A DNA stretch of 64,000 bases from Sphaerulina vaccinii (Eukaryota > Ascomycota > Dothideomycetes > Mycosphaerellales > Mycosphaerellaceae). The notes beneath the pieces were generated by a model. It was not told the DNA's origin and did no database searches. It saw nothing but the letters and a program-made list of their open reading frames with translations. The position numbers were made by a program, and so were the translations under genes. Location of the stretch: NCBI GenBank assembly GCA_022570795.1, contig JAKUDP010000007.1:1922001-1986000 (forward strand), written 5' to 3'. Shown piece after piece: positions 21,210 to 33,500 of the stretch. How positions within the stretch are numbered: position 1 is the stretch's first letter; the number at the start of each line of letters is the position of its first letter.

Positions 21210-22120
21210 ATGTATGGCCCTGTTCACCCTCAGCCCGAAGAGAAGACACGTCATCGTCCGCATCCAGAGCCTCTCCACCAGCAATGGCCTGCATCAGGGT
21301 TGGATCCCGAGCGATCTGGTCCGCGTCCATCAACGAATCAACTTGCTCGCGAAATCTTCCGTGCAGCGGAATTAGATCTATGCTACAGCAGTCCGAGCAG
21401 CAAGGGTGGAAACAGACTCCATCGGACAATCCTGAACGTTGTAACTCTCAACCGTATGAACTTGCACACAATGCAGCAAAAGCTTGCAATCAAGGTCGGC
21501 GACATGTATGATGACGCAAAGACTGTGCACGTTTTCTCAGATGCTTGGAATTCAGACGAAATAGCAAGACTTCTCCACGAGTATTGTAAGTTTTGGTTAT
21601 AGTCCAGATCTACGTTGCAAGCGACTGACAGTGATAGGTGACGCCATCAGAGATATGGAGCTTATGCAAGCATATGCGCAACGAGGATCGAAGAATGATC
21701 CCTTCCTTGTGACATCGGAGTACACAATCCAGCGCGATCCTCTTGCAAAGTGGCCTGCTGCCATCTCGACTTCTCAAAGGTATGAAACTGCCTCGGGCTA
21801 TTGACTACGACGCGGAACGTCCAGTTCTTCTCGGCATATCTCGATTCTGGACAATGAATGAGATGAGCAGACAGCAGGTGATCTCTCGACTGGTGTATGC
21901 GTTCGGAGGCGGACTTGCAGTCGTTGTCCCCATGTTGGTCATGGTCTGCGTTCCGGGCACAACAGCCAGTATCGTCACGACAGTTGGCTTTATGTTCATG
22001 TTCGCATTAGTTGTCGGTATTCTCAGCTCGTTGAGCTCGAGTGAAGTACTGGGCGCAACGGCGGCATATGCGGCAGTGCTTGTGGTATTCGTCGGTATAC
22101 GGTTGGCACCAGTCGACTAA
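21210..22120 (+). pseudogene. DUF6594-like membrane protein gene with apparent frameshift
   Basis: Exon 1 runs from the ATG at 21210 to 21595. A 42-nt intron (21596-21637, GTAAGT...CTGAC...TAG) follows, then exon 2. The first part reads RTILNVVTLNRMNLHTMQ, then a helical stretch ending EYCDAIRDMELMQAYAQ. The last part (from about 21800) has AIDYDAERPVLLGISRFW and three hydrophobic helices near the C-terminus. This order matches the fungal DUF6594 plan: N-terminal helices and a C-terminal membrane bundle. The two halves are in different frames. In the upstream frame a TGA is reached about 12 codons after KWPAAISTS, while the membrane part is one base out of phase. No intron-sized gap separates them. 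Either a 1-nt indel disabled the gene or the sequence has an error. Confidence 0.62.
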
Positions 22121-22173
22121 GAAGTCCAGTGGCGGGTCGACTGTAGCTTAGCTTCGCATAATCTGCAGTCTCC

Positions 22174-22983
22174 TCATCGAGCGCGCCTCTTATTCCGCCG
22201 CTCAGGTTCCTGTTGCGGCCTCGGATACTGCACTTCCGAGTCCCAGTCTCCAAGACTAGTATAAGGACTCCTCAACCAGCTCTCCATATCATGCAGTAAC
22301 AACTGCGCATTCTCTCTTCCCAGAAACTCCGCCACCAGATCCTCGGCCCGTCCGTCGGCACCTCTGAGCTCATGACTTTTGAGCACAAAGACAATGTATA
22401 CAAGCAGGAATTCACGGCTGCTTGCTCGAGGGTTGTTGTCCAGGAAGTCGAAGACTTTCAGCTCTCGTCTGAGAAACATCTTGGCCTTTGCCTGCAGCTC
22501 ATCGGATGTGAGAAAGTCGATCTGTGTAAAGTCCTTGTACTGTGAGATACGGTTGCCGCCTATGTGCAGGCTGTAGAGAGAGTCTCTGTATACTCTTCTT
22601 CTTCGTTCGAGGATGTCGTCCACCGGCGGGCCAATCGGACATCTTTCCGCTCTTCTGGGCTGAGCGCGTCTACGATATGGCTGATGTGTCCTGATGGCAT
22701 CCGATAGCTTTGCCTCTGCTTTCGAAGGCACATGGTACGTCTTGTATTCTTCCGGTCCTCTCCAGTCGTACTGCACTTCTCTCACTTCGGCCTTGCAGAG
22801 TGGACAAGTGGATTGTTCCTGGAGCCATGAGACCAGGCAGAGAAAATCAAAAGTCAGATGATTGCATGGAGTCGCCACAGCACGCTCAGAGATGCGCTCC
22901 AGGCAGATTGTGCAGGCATCCTCGCCATTTCCAGATGATCTTGTTGTGGCGTTGATGGAACTTTCGCCGCTATTGCTGTCCAT
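22174..22983 (-). CDS. RING-finger protein, probable E3 ubiquitin ligase
   Basis: The ATG at 22983 (MDSNSGESS) is favoured over the longer open frame to 23130 and gives 269 aa. Residues about 18-60 form a C3HC4-type RING with CTICLER, the central CNHLTFDF segment and the closing CPLCKAE. In the middle, the usual Cys-x-His loop is CNHLTFDFLC. This resembles the Topors-like RING class of fungal E3 ligases. The rest is Arg-rich and helical (FLRRELKVFDFLDNN, VAEFLGRENAQLLLHDM), and it ends in a basic tail (RRNKRRAR) that could be a nuclear signal. Substrates are unknown. It is divergent from the histidine kinase gene with 279 bp between start codons. Confidence 0.8.
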   Translation of the reverse strand: MDSNSGESSINATTRSSGNGEDACTICLERISERAVATPCNHLTFDFLCLVSWLQEQSTCPLCKAEVREVQYDWRGPEEYKTYHVPSKAEAKLSDAIRTHQPYRRRAQPRRAERCPIGPPVDDILERRRRVYRDSLYSLHIGGNRISQYKDFTQIDFLTSDELQAKAKMFLRRELKVFDFLDNNPRASSREFLLVYIVFVLKSHELRGADGRAEDLVAEFLGRENAQLLLHDMESWLRSPYTSLGDWDSEVQYPRPQQEPERRNKRRAR

Positions 22984-23262
22984 ACATTGATGTCGATAAT
23001 GTTGTACATGAGGTGTGATGTGACGCGAGGAAGTGACGACTCGGAAATATCTTGGCGTCAGGCAGCAAGAGTTCTGCCTAAGGAGATCTAGACCGACTCT
23101 TTCCGTTGGTACACTACTTTCCTTTTCCACGGAGGCTCATCCAGACCCGAACGCCATCTTCCACATCTAAACTCAAGTTTTCGGCCATGTCTGCACTTCA
23201 CGTCCTTCATCGACGGCCTTGCGCTGGCCATTTGAAAGCGCAGACGGTCTCCTCGCCTCACG
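22984..23262. promoter_or_regulatory. Bidirectional promoter region, RING gene/histidine kinase
   Basis: The 279-bp spacer separates two divergent start codons. No specific operator was identified. Confidence 0.45.
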
Positions 23263-26200
23263 ATGCATGTCAGTCCAGACACGTATGAGTGCAGTAACGA
23301 GGAGAGCAAGATCGGGCCCAGTTTCGGCCAGTTTGGGTCATCTGGAGGCACCTCATCATGGATCGATGTGCTCCCGCAAATGGGTCATGTTGACCACTTC
23401 AAGAAAACCGACTATGGAAGTACTTGCATGGGTCCCATCGCGGACTGGGGCCCGTCTCTGCGAGCCTACACGACCATGATGTTCGCCGATCAGCGCGGAG
23501 CACTACTTTGCTGGGGTCCTCAATGGATAGCAACCTTCAACACGAACGTCTCGGAGCTCCTTGGTGGAGATATCGAGCTTATGGGCAAGTCAGCGAGCGA
23601 GGTTTATCCTGATATATGGTTGCAAATACTGGGGAAATTCAATCAGGCTACTACGACAGGCAAAAGTGTTGAGATTTCCGATTTCAAGGTGATGTTGATG
23701 CGACATGGACTCCTAGAGGAAACGTACTTTACAGGCCAGTACATCCCCGTTCGAGGTGACAGCGGCGAATATGAAGGCATCTACCATCAAGTAATGGAGT
23801 CGACTGCTCAAGTCCTAGATGCGAGACGTCGAGATGTCGTGAAACATATCACAGTAATACCGCCGTGCTCGCTGGACGAAGCATTCGTGGGCATAATCGA
23901 TGCTCTGCGACGAAATCCAAACGATATCCCCATGGCCATGATTTACTCCATCGAAGACCAAGAATGCTCAAGTTCCGAATGTGTGCGCCTTCGTGGAAGC
24001 ATTGGCATACCTGATGGGCTCCAACGCACGCTCCAGACAGCAGAACTTGGCAAAGACGACAACAAACTGATGTCATTCTTTCGCGAGGTCCGCGACACTA
24101 GAACGCCGCTGGTGCTTTGTGAAGCCAACGGGTCACAGGACGTGATAACATATCTATTCAGTGACGTCGAGTGGAGTGGCCATGGCATACCATCACGCAG
24201 CATTGTGATTACGCCTCTGTATAGCGGTGAAAGGCTGCTAGGCTTCTACCTGCAAGGTACGAATCCACGAAGGCCGGACGGCCAAGGTAATGATCTCAAC
24301 ATTGGTGATATGACAGGGCAGATTGTGGTCAGATGGGTGGCTTGCATTTCTACAGAGGAGGCGAGAAAGCGAGAAGAGGCGAGGAAGCGTGAGGCGGAGC
24401 TACAGCAGAAGGTCACTCACAGCGAACGCCGTCAGCGAATGATGGCACAGCGAGCGCCCATGGCGATGTTTGCCATCGGGCCAGATCGTACTTTGGAATG
24501 GGCCAATGATCAATACTACGATATCACTGGACGTACACGTGGGTCAAATACTCGTACCGACCTCATCGATGTCGTTCTTCCAGAGCACCGCGAGCGTGCC
24601 GCCTATGATCTTGAGCTGCTGTTCGCAGGCCAGCAGCATCTGGTCTCTGAGCTTCCTCTGGTCCGAACGTGGACTCCACCAGGAACGGATACTCCGGCGC
24701 CCGCCTGGATTCTTTGCACCTGTTTCCCTATTGAGGACAACGGAATCACGCTTGTTGAAGTTTACGCCACTGATATCAGTCATCAGAAGTGGGCGGAATC
24801 CATACAGTCCAACCATGCTGCCGCGGCGTTGGGTGCAAAACGACAGCAGGAGAACTTTATTGACATGACATCTCACGAGATGCGGAACCCATTGACGGCG
24901 ATGATGCAACTTGCTGATGGAATCGCGAAAAGTTTGGATGCATCAAACGCATTTGGAGAAACATACGAGTCGCTTGTGGCAGACAACGTCGAAGCTGCCA
25001 AGACGATCCTGGCGTGCGCGGCACACCAAAAGCGTGAGTGAGCTGCCCTTCTTCTGATCCACCTCGCTAGTGGTGTTACGGACAAACGTGCTCAAATACA
25101 CATACTAACATCAGAGCGACTCTCTAGGTATCATCGACGATGTCCTCATATTGTCTCGACTCGAGTCGGATATGCTGTCCATCACGCCCGTTCCTGCGCA
25201 ACCGAGGTCAATGGTGGAGCACACGATCCGAATGTTCGACGGCGAAGCTGCAGTGGCACAAACAAGCCTGGAATTCATCGAAGATCCATCGTACAGGAAG
25301 CTAGACGTTGACTTTGTGCTATGCGACACGTCTCGGCTCATGCAAGTCTTGATTAATCTTATCAGCAACGCACTCAAATTCACTGCCACACAGTCTACAA
25401 GGAAAATCAGACTGCTCTATGGTGCGCATTGGAAGCGACGACCCACTGTCCAGACCATCTATGGGCAGATGGACTGGTACAACGAGGAGAATGCTCACCC
25501 GGTCGCCGCCCCACCAAATACAAAGTCTAAATTCAATGGCAACAGAGATATGCCGCTGTATCTCTGGTTCTGCGTGGAGGATACAGGACCTGGTGTGAGA
25601 GAAACGGAGAAAGATCAACTATTCAAGCGCTTCTCTCAAGCCAGCACGAAGACTCATATCACATACGGCGGGAGTGGTCTCGGTCTTTACATCTGTCGAG
25701 AGCTGGTGCAAAGACAAGGAGGAGAGATCGGTATGACATCTCGGTATGGTGAAGGCTCAGTCTTCGCTTTCTACGTGGAGACCAGACAACTCGAGAATCC
25801 AGACCTATGCGACCAGCTCGAACAATGGGTCCAGAGCGTTGCGAAGAGACCTAGACCTACTGCTAACATCACTCCCTCCGAGCTTCGCGCACCTGGGATG
25901 GCCACACCCACACCCAGTAAAGAAGCTGTCACCACGACACTCGCACCTTCTTCGGACGTCACAACCCCAGTCTTTCGACGCCGATCATCAGCAAAAGACA
26001 ACATCAAATTCCACGTCCTCCTTGTAGAAGACAACCTCGTAAATCAGAAAGTCCTAGCAAAACAACTCAAGAAACTCGAATGTAAAGTCACCATAGCCAA
26101 CCACGGCGGAGAAGCACTTCAAGTTCTAGAAGATACTGGTTACTGGCACCACACCTCCAACCCAGAACACTGCACAACAACAACGACCGGCGAGAAACCC

Positions 26201-26503
26201 ATCGAGATAGTCCTCATGGATTGGGAAATGCCTGTCATGGACGGTTTGACGTGTTGTAGACGTATTCGAGCTATTGAAAATGAGAGGAAGGTTGGGAAAC
26301 GTTTACCGGTTATTGCTGTTACGGCCAATGTTAGACAAGAACAGATTGATAAGGCGTTGGCTGCGGGGATGGATAATGTTTTGGGGAAACCTTTTATGGC
26401 GAATGAGTTGTTTGAGAGGATTTGTAAGACCGTGGAGGACAATAACGCTGCTGTTAAGAGATTGGATGATGGGAAGGATTGTGAGAAAAATTGGGGACTT
26501 TGA
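23263..26503 (+). CDS. Hybrid histidine kinase with PAS and receiver domains
   Basis: Two exons, 23263-25033 and 25128-26503, with a GTGAGT donor and TAG acceptor, give about 1048 aa. The N-terminal 400 residues hold a PAS-like region (WIATFNTNVSELLGGD) and a GAF-like region. A coiled linker (EEARKREEARKREAELQQK) leads to a second PAS domain near 435-510. The H-box is MTSHEMRNP with the phospho-accepting His near residue 538. The N-box (LINLISNALKF), G1 (DTGPGV), F-box (LFKRFSQAS) and G2 (GGSGLGL) are intact. A C-terminal receiver has VEDN and the phospho-acceptor Asp near residue 955 (VLMDWEMPVMDG). Such kinases feed the Ypd1 phosphorelay. No membrane segment is seen, so it is a soluble sensor. 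The class within fungal HHKs was not assigned. Confidence 0.9.
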
Positions 26504-27830
26504 AACAGAGCAAGAGGAGGGGCATGGTCTGCTACATGATGATAAGTGGACTGGCGAATGAACGGCATATCAGCAATGATGTTAGATCGGGACTGGATTG
26601 TCGCCGCTGACCACCACAACAGAGGTGGGGGCTCCCGGCACCATCGTGATAAGTTCTGGGAAGAGAGAGATCTGAGCAAACGAAGGCGGAGACAGAGAAT
26701 GCCGGCAGTCTCCATTGTCTTCGAGCAGATACCACCATTACGACAGATTATATGGAGCATACGTGTACGTACCTCCTATATTAGTCATGATCAACGAAGA
26801 AGTGCTACAATCCTGCCCTGCTCATGCCTCCTGTAGATGCAATAACCCCATTGTCTCTTCGAAGCTCACAACAAAAAAACCTGTTTGTCCGAGCTTCTCA
26901 GAGACGTCCGAGTGCTTACTATCTCAAAAAGGTGCCGGACAGACCAAGTACACAGACCATCTACCAGACACCGACTTATGCATATCTCTCCTACTGCGCG
27001 CAAGCACTGGGCCATTGCACTCGCAGACAGAGAGTATCAGCGTCGAGTTGCTTCCTGGAGAAGACTTCTGACGTTCGTCCGGAGTTTGGATGCTACGTAC
27101 TTCTCCTCTTCTAGCAGGCTGTCTGTGGTGTGGATCTACTACCATACTTAGCGAACATCTGGCGAGTTATTGGCAACAACAGGTCAGAGAGTAGGTATCT
27201 CTGAGGATATGATTATGAACGATCGAGGTCTGTGTTTGAGCTCGTTACCGCAGCATGCTGATGATTGTTGGTGAGACATTGTGCATTCATTACAATAATT
27301 TGCAGCGATTCGTACGTGGTAGCTGGTCTGTAGAGTTGGTCTGTCCCGATCCTCTTTGTTACTACTATCTAGCCTACGAGACTCACGATTTTAAAAAGCG
27401 AATTACTGGCACAGAACATGCCTCCTGTCCTAAGGCTCAATCCTGCCACTTTCGGAATCACGAACATCAAGACCAGGGTCTCTTGTGTCTCTGGTCTATC
27501 GCTTCAAATCATACAGTGCTACCAATGCTGTCCGCTCCCTTGGCCATAAGACAGAGGAGAGCGAATATGTGTGTCGGACAATGCAGAAGTGAGATCGCAA
27601 GTGCGTAGGTCCGTATTCATACTTTCACTCGGACAGCAGCAGTGATTGTTACTTGCTAACATTCTCCAGGAAAGCAAAAGTTTCTTGATTTCGCAAAGTT
27701 CAGGAGAGTAGTCAGTATACAATGACTGATATCCATACTGCATGTGTATGCCTCTGACATCTATACTGCGTACTGCAAACATCTCTGGTATCGATACCAC
27801 AAGTGTCATACACCATCAAGCAGACCGCCG
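26504..27830. other. Intergenic, no gene recognised
   Basis: About 1.3 kb between the convergent kinase and UCH loci. Short frames lack motifs. An imperfect inverted repeat is annotated separately. Confidence 0.4.
26934..27353. repeat. Imperfect inverted repeat, ~38-bp arms
   Basis: The left arm near 26934-26972 (core GGACAGACCAA...ACAGACCA.CTACCA) matches the reverse complement of 27312-27351, where the plus strand reads TGGTAGCTGGTCTGT...TTGGTCTGTCC. The arms are separated by about 340 bp and show several mismatches. They may be the termini of a decayed miniature transposon. No transposase and no clear target-site duplication were seen. Confidence 0.5.
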
Positions 27831-28265
27831 TTATGGACTTGATGATTTCTTCCGCGGTATAACCTTACCATTCTCATCTCTTGGCTCTCCATAGTCTTGT
27901 GTAGTCCCATACTTCTCGTAGTAGCGATCTAGGTCATCCTGCTTCTTCTTCTCTTTAGCCAGCTGAATTTCAATACACTTCTTCTGAAACTCCGACTTTG
28001 GCTGAGCAAATCGAGGCGCCTCAAGATTCTTCAGCTCATCGCCGTAAATTGGCCTGGTCTTGCGCGTTGGGTTGTGTAGGATGTTCCCATACTTCGAAGG
28101 CATTTCCCTGCTGAGGCGGTCTTCGGCGCCTATCCTCTTCTCTGCAGCCTGCTGCCTTTCCAGCAAACTCTTCTGAAAGTCCTTCATCCATGGCTTAGCA
28201 GCTTGAGACTCCTGGGGCTCATCGATGGTTGTGACTTCTCTGCCCTTGGGTTTCGTCTTGGCATT
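27831..28265 (-). CDS. In-frame ORF directly after the UCH stop codon
   Basis: On the minus strand the frame of the UCH gene stays open for 144 sense codons after its TAG at 28268-28266. It reads KPKGREVTTIDEP, then KPWMKDFQKSLLERQQAAEKR, then YGNILHNPTRKTRPIYGDEL, and ends in EPRDENGKVIPRKK. The charged helical composition and continuous frame look like true coding sequence. The first ATG in this part is at 28187, which would give a separate 118-aa protein. Three readings are possible: a C-terminal extension of UCH made by readthrough, an ancestral tail cut off by a nonsense change, or an independent small gene. No intron of sensible size can remove the TAG. Confidence 0.5.
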   Translation of the reverse strand, partial: NAKTKPKGREVTTIDEPQESQAAKPWMKDFQKSLLERQQAAEKRIGAEDRLSREMPSKYGNILHNPTRKTRPIYGDELKNLEAPRFAQPKSEFQKKCIEIQLAKEKKKQDDLDRYYEKYGTTQDYGEPRDENGKVIPRKKSSSP

Positions 28266-30058
28266 CTAGTCCATCAGATCTCCCAACACCTCCTCTTCAG
28301 CCAATGCGGTCATCCATTTCCGTATGAATGTGCCGTAGTCGAGATGTCGTCGATGGCTAGCTTTCTCTTCGTCCTGTTCTTCTTCCATTTTCGCGCTGCG
28401 AATGGAAGAGCGAATCTGAGCTTGTCTTTGTTTTAAGGACTCGAGACGTTTGGTCAATTCTGTGGAGCTTTCTCTCTTGATGCTTTCGACAACGTCCATC
28501 GGCAATGTGGCGTTTGAGATATCGATACCGAAGATATCGTACTCATTCGAAGGTCCAGAAAGGACGTCTGTAGATCCCTTAGGATAGGCAGAGGCATGAT
28601 AACTGGATGAAGTACGATATTGGTTGAGTTTGTTGTCCACGAGACGCAGGGCCTTGATGTTCTTGGCTAGATCTTTTCGATCATCGACCACGGGATCGTG
28701 TACTACCGCCAATAGTGTGAAGCTGATTTCGCCTTGTTCTTGTGCAGCCTCCATACGATTCTGCAAAGCAGGTGCAACAACGTGCATCCAGTTCCCAGTG
28801 CCTCCGTCCGCACCATTGCCGCTCTCGCCGAAAGTGCCCATATCTATGGGATGGTAGTCGAGGCCGTCCATCTTCCAGACATGGTCCTTGATCGGCATGT
28901 AGGCGATGAAGTGGAAACCTGCTTGGTCTGTCTCTTCGTCGGCCTCTGACACGTAAGCACCGCGATTGGGCGCTTTGCGTGCTCGACCTGAGCGACGAGG
29001 AGTGTCTTCGTCCTCACCGCTTTCCACTTTGATGACATCGTCAGGCTTGCGAGGTCCTTTGAGACTGATGAGCTTCTTTCGTGGCTTGCCTTTGCCACTC
29101 AGCTTGAACTCGCGATCGTCTTCGAGGTCAGGACTTCTGTCGGCCGATTGAACTGCTTTTGAAAATGTCTTAGCCTCCGTGTCAGACGGGGTCTGCGCGG
29201 CCTTTGCAGTCGGCACTCTCCTTCTTGTGCTTGCTGCTCGGGTGGACGTCGCAGAGCCATTCAGTGCTTCCTCCTTCGCATCCCTCTTTGCTTTATTAGC
29301 CGCTTTCGTGGCTAATGCTTTCGCAGTCGCGGCTTTCTTCTTCTGCTTGGCAATCTTCTCTTTGGCATGCAGATCAGCGGTCAATAGGTCATTCTCTCTT
29401 GCGAACGAGTTGTGTATTCGCTTCACGAATGCGAACTCATCGATCGCTTGGCCGCGACTAATGGGATCCATGTCTTTCGTCGCTTTCCGGAAGTCGCGAA
29501 GCTCCTTACCCATCTGGAGACCAGGAATGTTGTTGATGATGTTGAGCGTTGCTACAGTTGCACAGGCAAAGTCGGGGACTTGATTGGCAAACCAGATGTG
29601 ATCCTGACTCGAACCAGAGTACTGATCTTGTTCGTCTTGGGTCCTGTAGCGGAATAGAAATATGAGAGCGTGCACAGGTTGTCTGAGAAGGATTAGTTGG
29701 GGGCCTCGAACATTCGATTCCTCGAATCCTCGGACAGAGCTGCGTGCTGACTGCCCAGGGCCAGCGGTGGGATGAAGCACTCACGGTAACATTGCTAGCA
29801 TATCTTCTTCAATGGATACCACTTCTTGCACTTTGGCGCCTCGAACACCCATCTCTTTCAGCATGACATTGAAGAATGCCTGGCAAGAGTTAGTTCGAAC
29901 TCCCAAGTAAGTATCATCAGTACACATACCGGCTCGCTCTCCATCTCGACCCATCCTGTCCATGTCTCGCGATCAGGTGGCACAAGAGGGCCGCCGTTCA
30001 CCGCGACGCCATTCCCATTCGTGGAATGTTCCGAGTTACGCTTTCTCTTGGGTGGCAT
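28266..30058 (-). CDS. UCH-family deubiquitinase (UCHL5/BAP1-like)
   Basis: Three exons, 29930-30058, 29785-29879 and 28266-29682, give about 546 aa. Introns are GTATGT...CAG and GTGAGT...CAG. After a basic N-terminus (MPPKRKRN), the UCH fold begins (AFFNVMLKEMGVRGAKVQEV). The catalytic Cys lies in FANQVPDFACAT, the His in AGFHFIAYMPI, and the Asp in MDGLDYHPI. A long Lys/Ala/Ser-rich insertion (about residues 190-330) splits the fold. The C-terminal helical DYGTFIRKWMTALAEE resembles the ULD of UCH37, the part that docks to proteasome or chromatin partners. The enzyme would hydrolyse ubiquitin conjugates. The TAG stop is followed by a further 144 open codons in the same frame. It is divergent from POM152. 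Confidence 0.83.
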
Positions 30059-30577
30059 GTTTGTTGTGAAGAATGAGACAGTGTTGATTCTTTTCGAAAG
30101 TGATGGCAAGTGATGAAGTGCAGCCAAGGTAGGCAGGCATGAGCGGGACTGTCTCAAGTCGGGAGCACAAAAGATGAACAAACGGCGGGTTTGACCGGTT
30201 TGCTCTCTGACTGATGCAAGTCCAAGTCCAAGGCTGCCATTGCGGTCCGTATCTCCATCAGGCAAGTTACTCGCGATGGAAGAAGGAGAGAAAAGAGGTG
30301 GCAGGTGCAGCAATACCCTTGTCTATAGCGGGCCTATCCGGCGCTAGCAGCTACAACGCCAACGCGTTCTTCGCGTGTCGCAAAAAGATGTTTGGAGCTG
30401 CAATAAACAAGACATCATCTCTACTCTTCACGACTTGACGAACCATCTCACGGCCGCCAGGAGACTCCGCCCCACAACTGGATCACGAGTGAATACTGGA
30501 AGGCGACTCTCAGAAAGGGGACAGCATCAATGAACAGGCCTCGATAGCGAGCAGCACCACAGTGGAGGAGAGGAAAG
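30059..30577. promoter_or_regulatory. Bidirectional promoter region, UCH/POM152
   Basis: These 519 bp lie between divergent start codons of two conserved genes. No specific motif is claimed. Confidence 0.45.
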
Positions 30578-33500
30578 ATGGAGCCAGAGACGCCGCGCCT
30601 GCGGAGCGCATTCCCTTCAACACCGCGACGAGGAGAGAACCGAACATCACAGCAACGAGCGAATCCTTTTCGAACGTCATCACCCACCAGCCAGCAGAAA
30701 CCGCTGCCTCAAATACCGACTCTCAGATCAGCGCCTTCACCTTCGAGTGAACCTCTAATACCCACACATATCATCGAGGCTCCCACACAACGGCTGTATG
30801 CGATATGCGTATGGGCGGTGTTGTGGTCATGGCGGGCATGGGACTTTAGCAATCTGGTGGACGCTGAAGAGCAGAGCTTGTGGTTGTTTATGAAATGGGT
30901 CGCCATAGATGGAGTCTTCCTGTTTGGCCTGCCTGGCCTGCGAATACCGTGGCTAGAATGGAGTTCGGCGACCATGACGCTGATATTTCTGGCGCATGCG
31001 CTGGCAGATGGGATGCTCATGTTCAGGATACCAATCCCAATCTTAGCAGGAATGGCTGCGTTATGGAGGGGAGTCTGGGGAGCATATGAGACGGCCATCA
31101 ACGAGCATGGCGTCAACCCAGATACTGTATTGTTTAACAACAGCCTAATTCTGGGGCGGCAAGTCATTCACATCTTGCCTGAAGGCAGTGCCATATTGAA
31201 TCCACAGAAGGAAACGTATTGCCTTGATGGGCGAAGGAAGACGGAGGCGAGGCTGCCCATCATGATCAATGCGACGGACCCGGTCAGCATGGACATCCTA
31301 CACGTGGACCTGGATACACAACTGAATAGCACGATACACATCTCCAAGAGTCAGATCAAAGCAATGCACAAGGAGGCGAGCAGATTGATCACGTACAGCG
31401 AGAACCCGAACGAACCGAAGACGTTGTACTACTCGGTAAAGAAGCCTGGACTGTACGCATTGCTGAAGGTCATCGATGCATCGAACTTGGAGGTCAGCAG
31501 GAAGAAGGTGGCACATACTGTTGTGGTACCGTGCCCAAGGGCAGAATTCCTGCCAGCACCCCTCGATCGATGCCGCGGTGAACTATCAAACGTCGAGTTA
31601 CGCGCGACTGGAACGCCGCCGATGAAGGTCAAGTACCGCAAAGTGGTGAACAGGGCATCGACCATATCGACATTCGAGAACATTCAGCCTGAAGATCTGG
31701 TATCGCCACTCCTCAAGCAGTACAGTGACGCTCTTATGGTACCAGCCAAAGTTGACACATCATGGGCAAAGTCACACAGTGTACGAGTGCCACTGAGCGA
31801 GGGACTTGTCGCAGCTGGTTCTTGGACATATGCGATTGACGAAGTCGTTGATGGCTTTGGACATCGTGTCGAATACAGCAACAAGGACCACGATCTCGAG
31901 AAGGATCCGAAGAAGACACACCACCTGCAACAACACATAGACGTACACGAGCGACCGGTGGTGAGCCTCAAAGGCTGCACACCTCAGCAACCTCTGAAAG
32001 TGCCCAAAGGAAAGGGAGGCAAGCTTCCAATACATTACGCCTCCACAGGCCAGGGAGCAGTTTCAGGCACACCGTACCATCTGGAATGGATCTTCACACC
32101 TCAAGATGACATGACCTCCAGCAGTGGACATGGCGTCACACCACGAACGAAAAAGGAATCTGTCAAGCATGCCGGAGAGTTCCCTTACATCAACGAGCCT
32201 GGTCTGTACACGTTGACAGGAGTCTCAACAGGCTATTGCAGCGGTGATGTGCTGGAGCCAGCAACATGCCTGCTACAGAACCCACCCGAACCACAGCTCC
32301 AAATCAGGGACACAAATCTTACTGACAAATGTGCCGAGACTCCAATCGGCCTGCGCGTAGACCTGGATCTGGTCGGCACTCCACCTTTCGAAATCGAGTA
32401 TACAGTATCTCGCAGGGGCGGTGCACACCACAACACACACAAGGAGACTGTCAATGGTCTTCGTGGGCAGATTGATCTTACCCCAGTCCAGGCTGGCAAG
32501 TATGATTACGAGTTTGTGAAGATCAGCGATGCTGTCTACAAGAACCAGAAGCTTTCCGACTTGAAATTGTTTCAAGCTGTGAAGCCGTCTGCGTCAGCAC
32601 GCTTTATGATCGAGGGCAAGAAGATCACTTGTATCGACCAGGATGTGATTCTCGACGTCTCGCTGAATGGCGAGCCTCCATTCGATCTGGAGTACGAGCT
32701 GGTCCACAACGGCAAACGCACGAAGAAGTCGAAGAAGGACATCACCGACAACTTTGTCCAGCTGAATACAGGAATACTTAGTGATGGTGGCGACTACACC
32801 ATTGCTCTCGTCAGCATCAGGGATCACGCCGGTTGTCCACAGTTCCTCAAGGACGAAGCCAAGGTCAGTGTTCGACATCAGAAGCCCAAGGTCAGCTTCG
32901 GCCAGATTGAAGGTCGCCGAACTGTCGATACTCTCGAGGGCAAGAAGGTTGCGCTTCCACTTCGTCTTGTCGGCGAAGGTCCGTGGACTGTGAAGTATTC
33001 TGACAGTAAGGGCAAGGAGCACACCGTGCGGCCTAAGGGACCAAACGAGAAGCTTGATGTCGACCAGGCTGGAATGTACGAGCTTCTGCATGTGCGAGAC
33101 AACATCTGTCCGGGTCTTGTCGACAGCAGTGCCAAGGACTTTCAGATCAACTGGATACCGCGACCAGAATATCGTGTCTCACCGACCGACATCGAAAGCC
33201 AGAATGGCAAGGCCCTCGTGCGCACAGAGGTGTGTGAAGGTGATGAGGACGCTGTGGAAGTGTTGTTCAGAGGCTCGCCTCCATACAAGCTCTCATACAT
33301 CCAAAGCGTGAAGCCAGAAGTCGGCGCTGTCGCACCACGCAACAAGGAATTGCGTGCTGCGTTGAATGTCGCAAGTCTTCGCATGGAGACTGCCGTAGCA
33401 GGTGCCTACGAATACAAGTTCGCAGCCTTCAGTGATGGCAACTACCCCGAGCACTCGCCAAACCACTTCAAACCAATCACCATCAGACAAAAGGTCAACT

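Noticed and set aside
26140..26760. 206-codon minus-strand frame over the kinase receiver domain
   Set aside because: It lies opposite a well-supported receiver domain and has no motif.
28266..28440. Intron that would remove the UCH TAG using the TAG itself as acceptor
   Set aside because: The only nearby GT would give an intron of about 24 nt, and farther donors would delete the conserved C-terminal helix.
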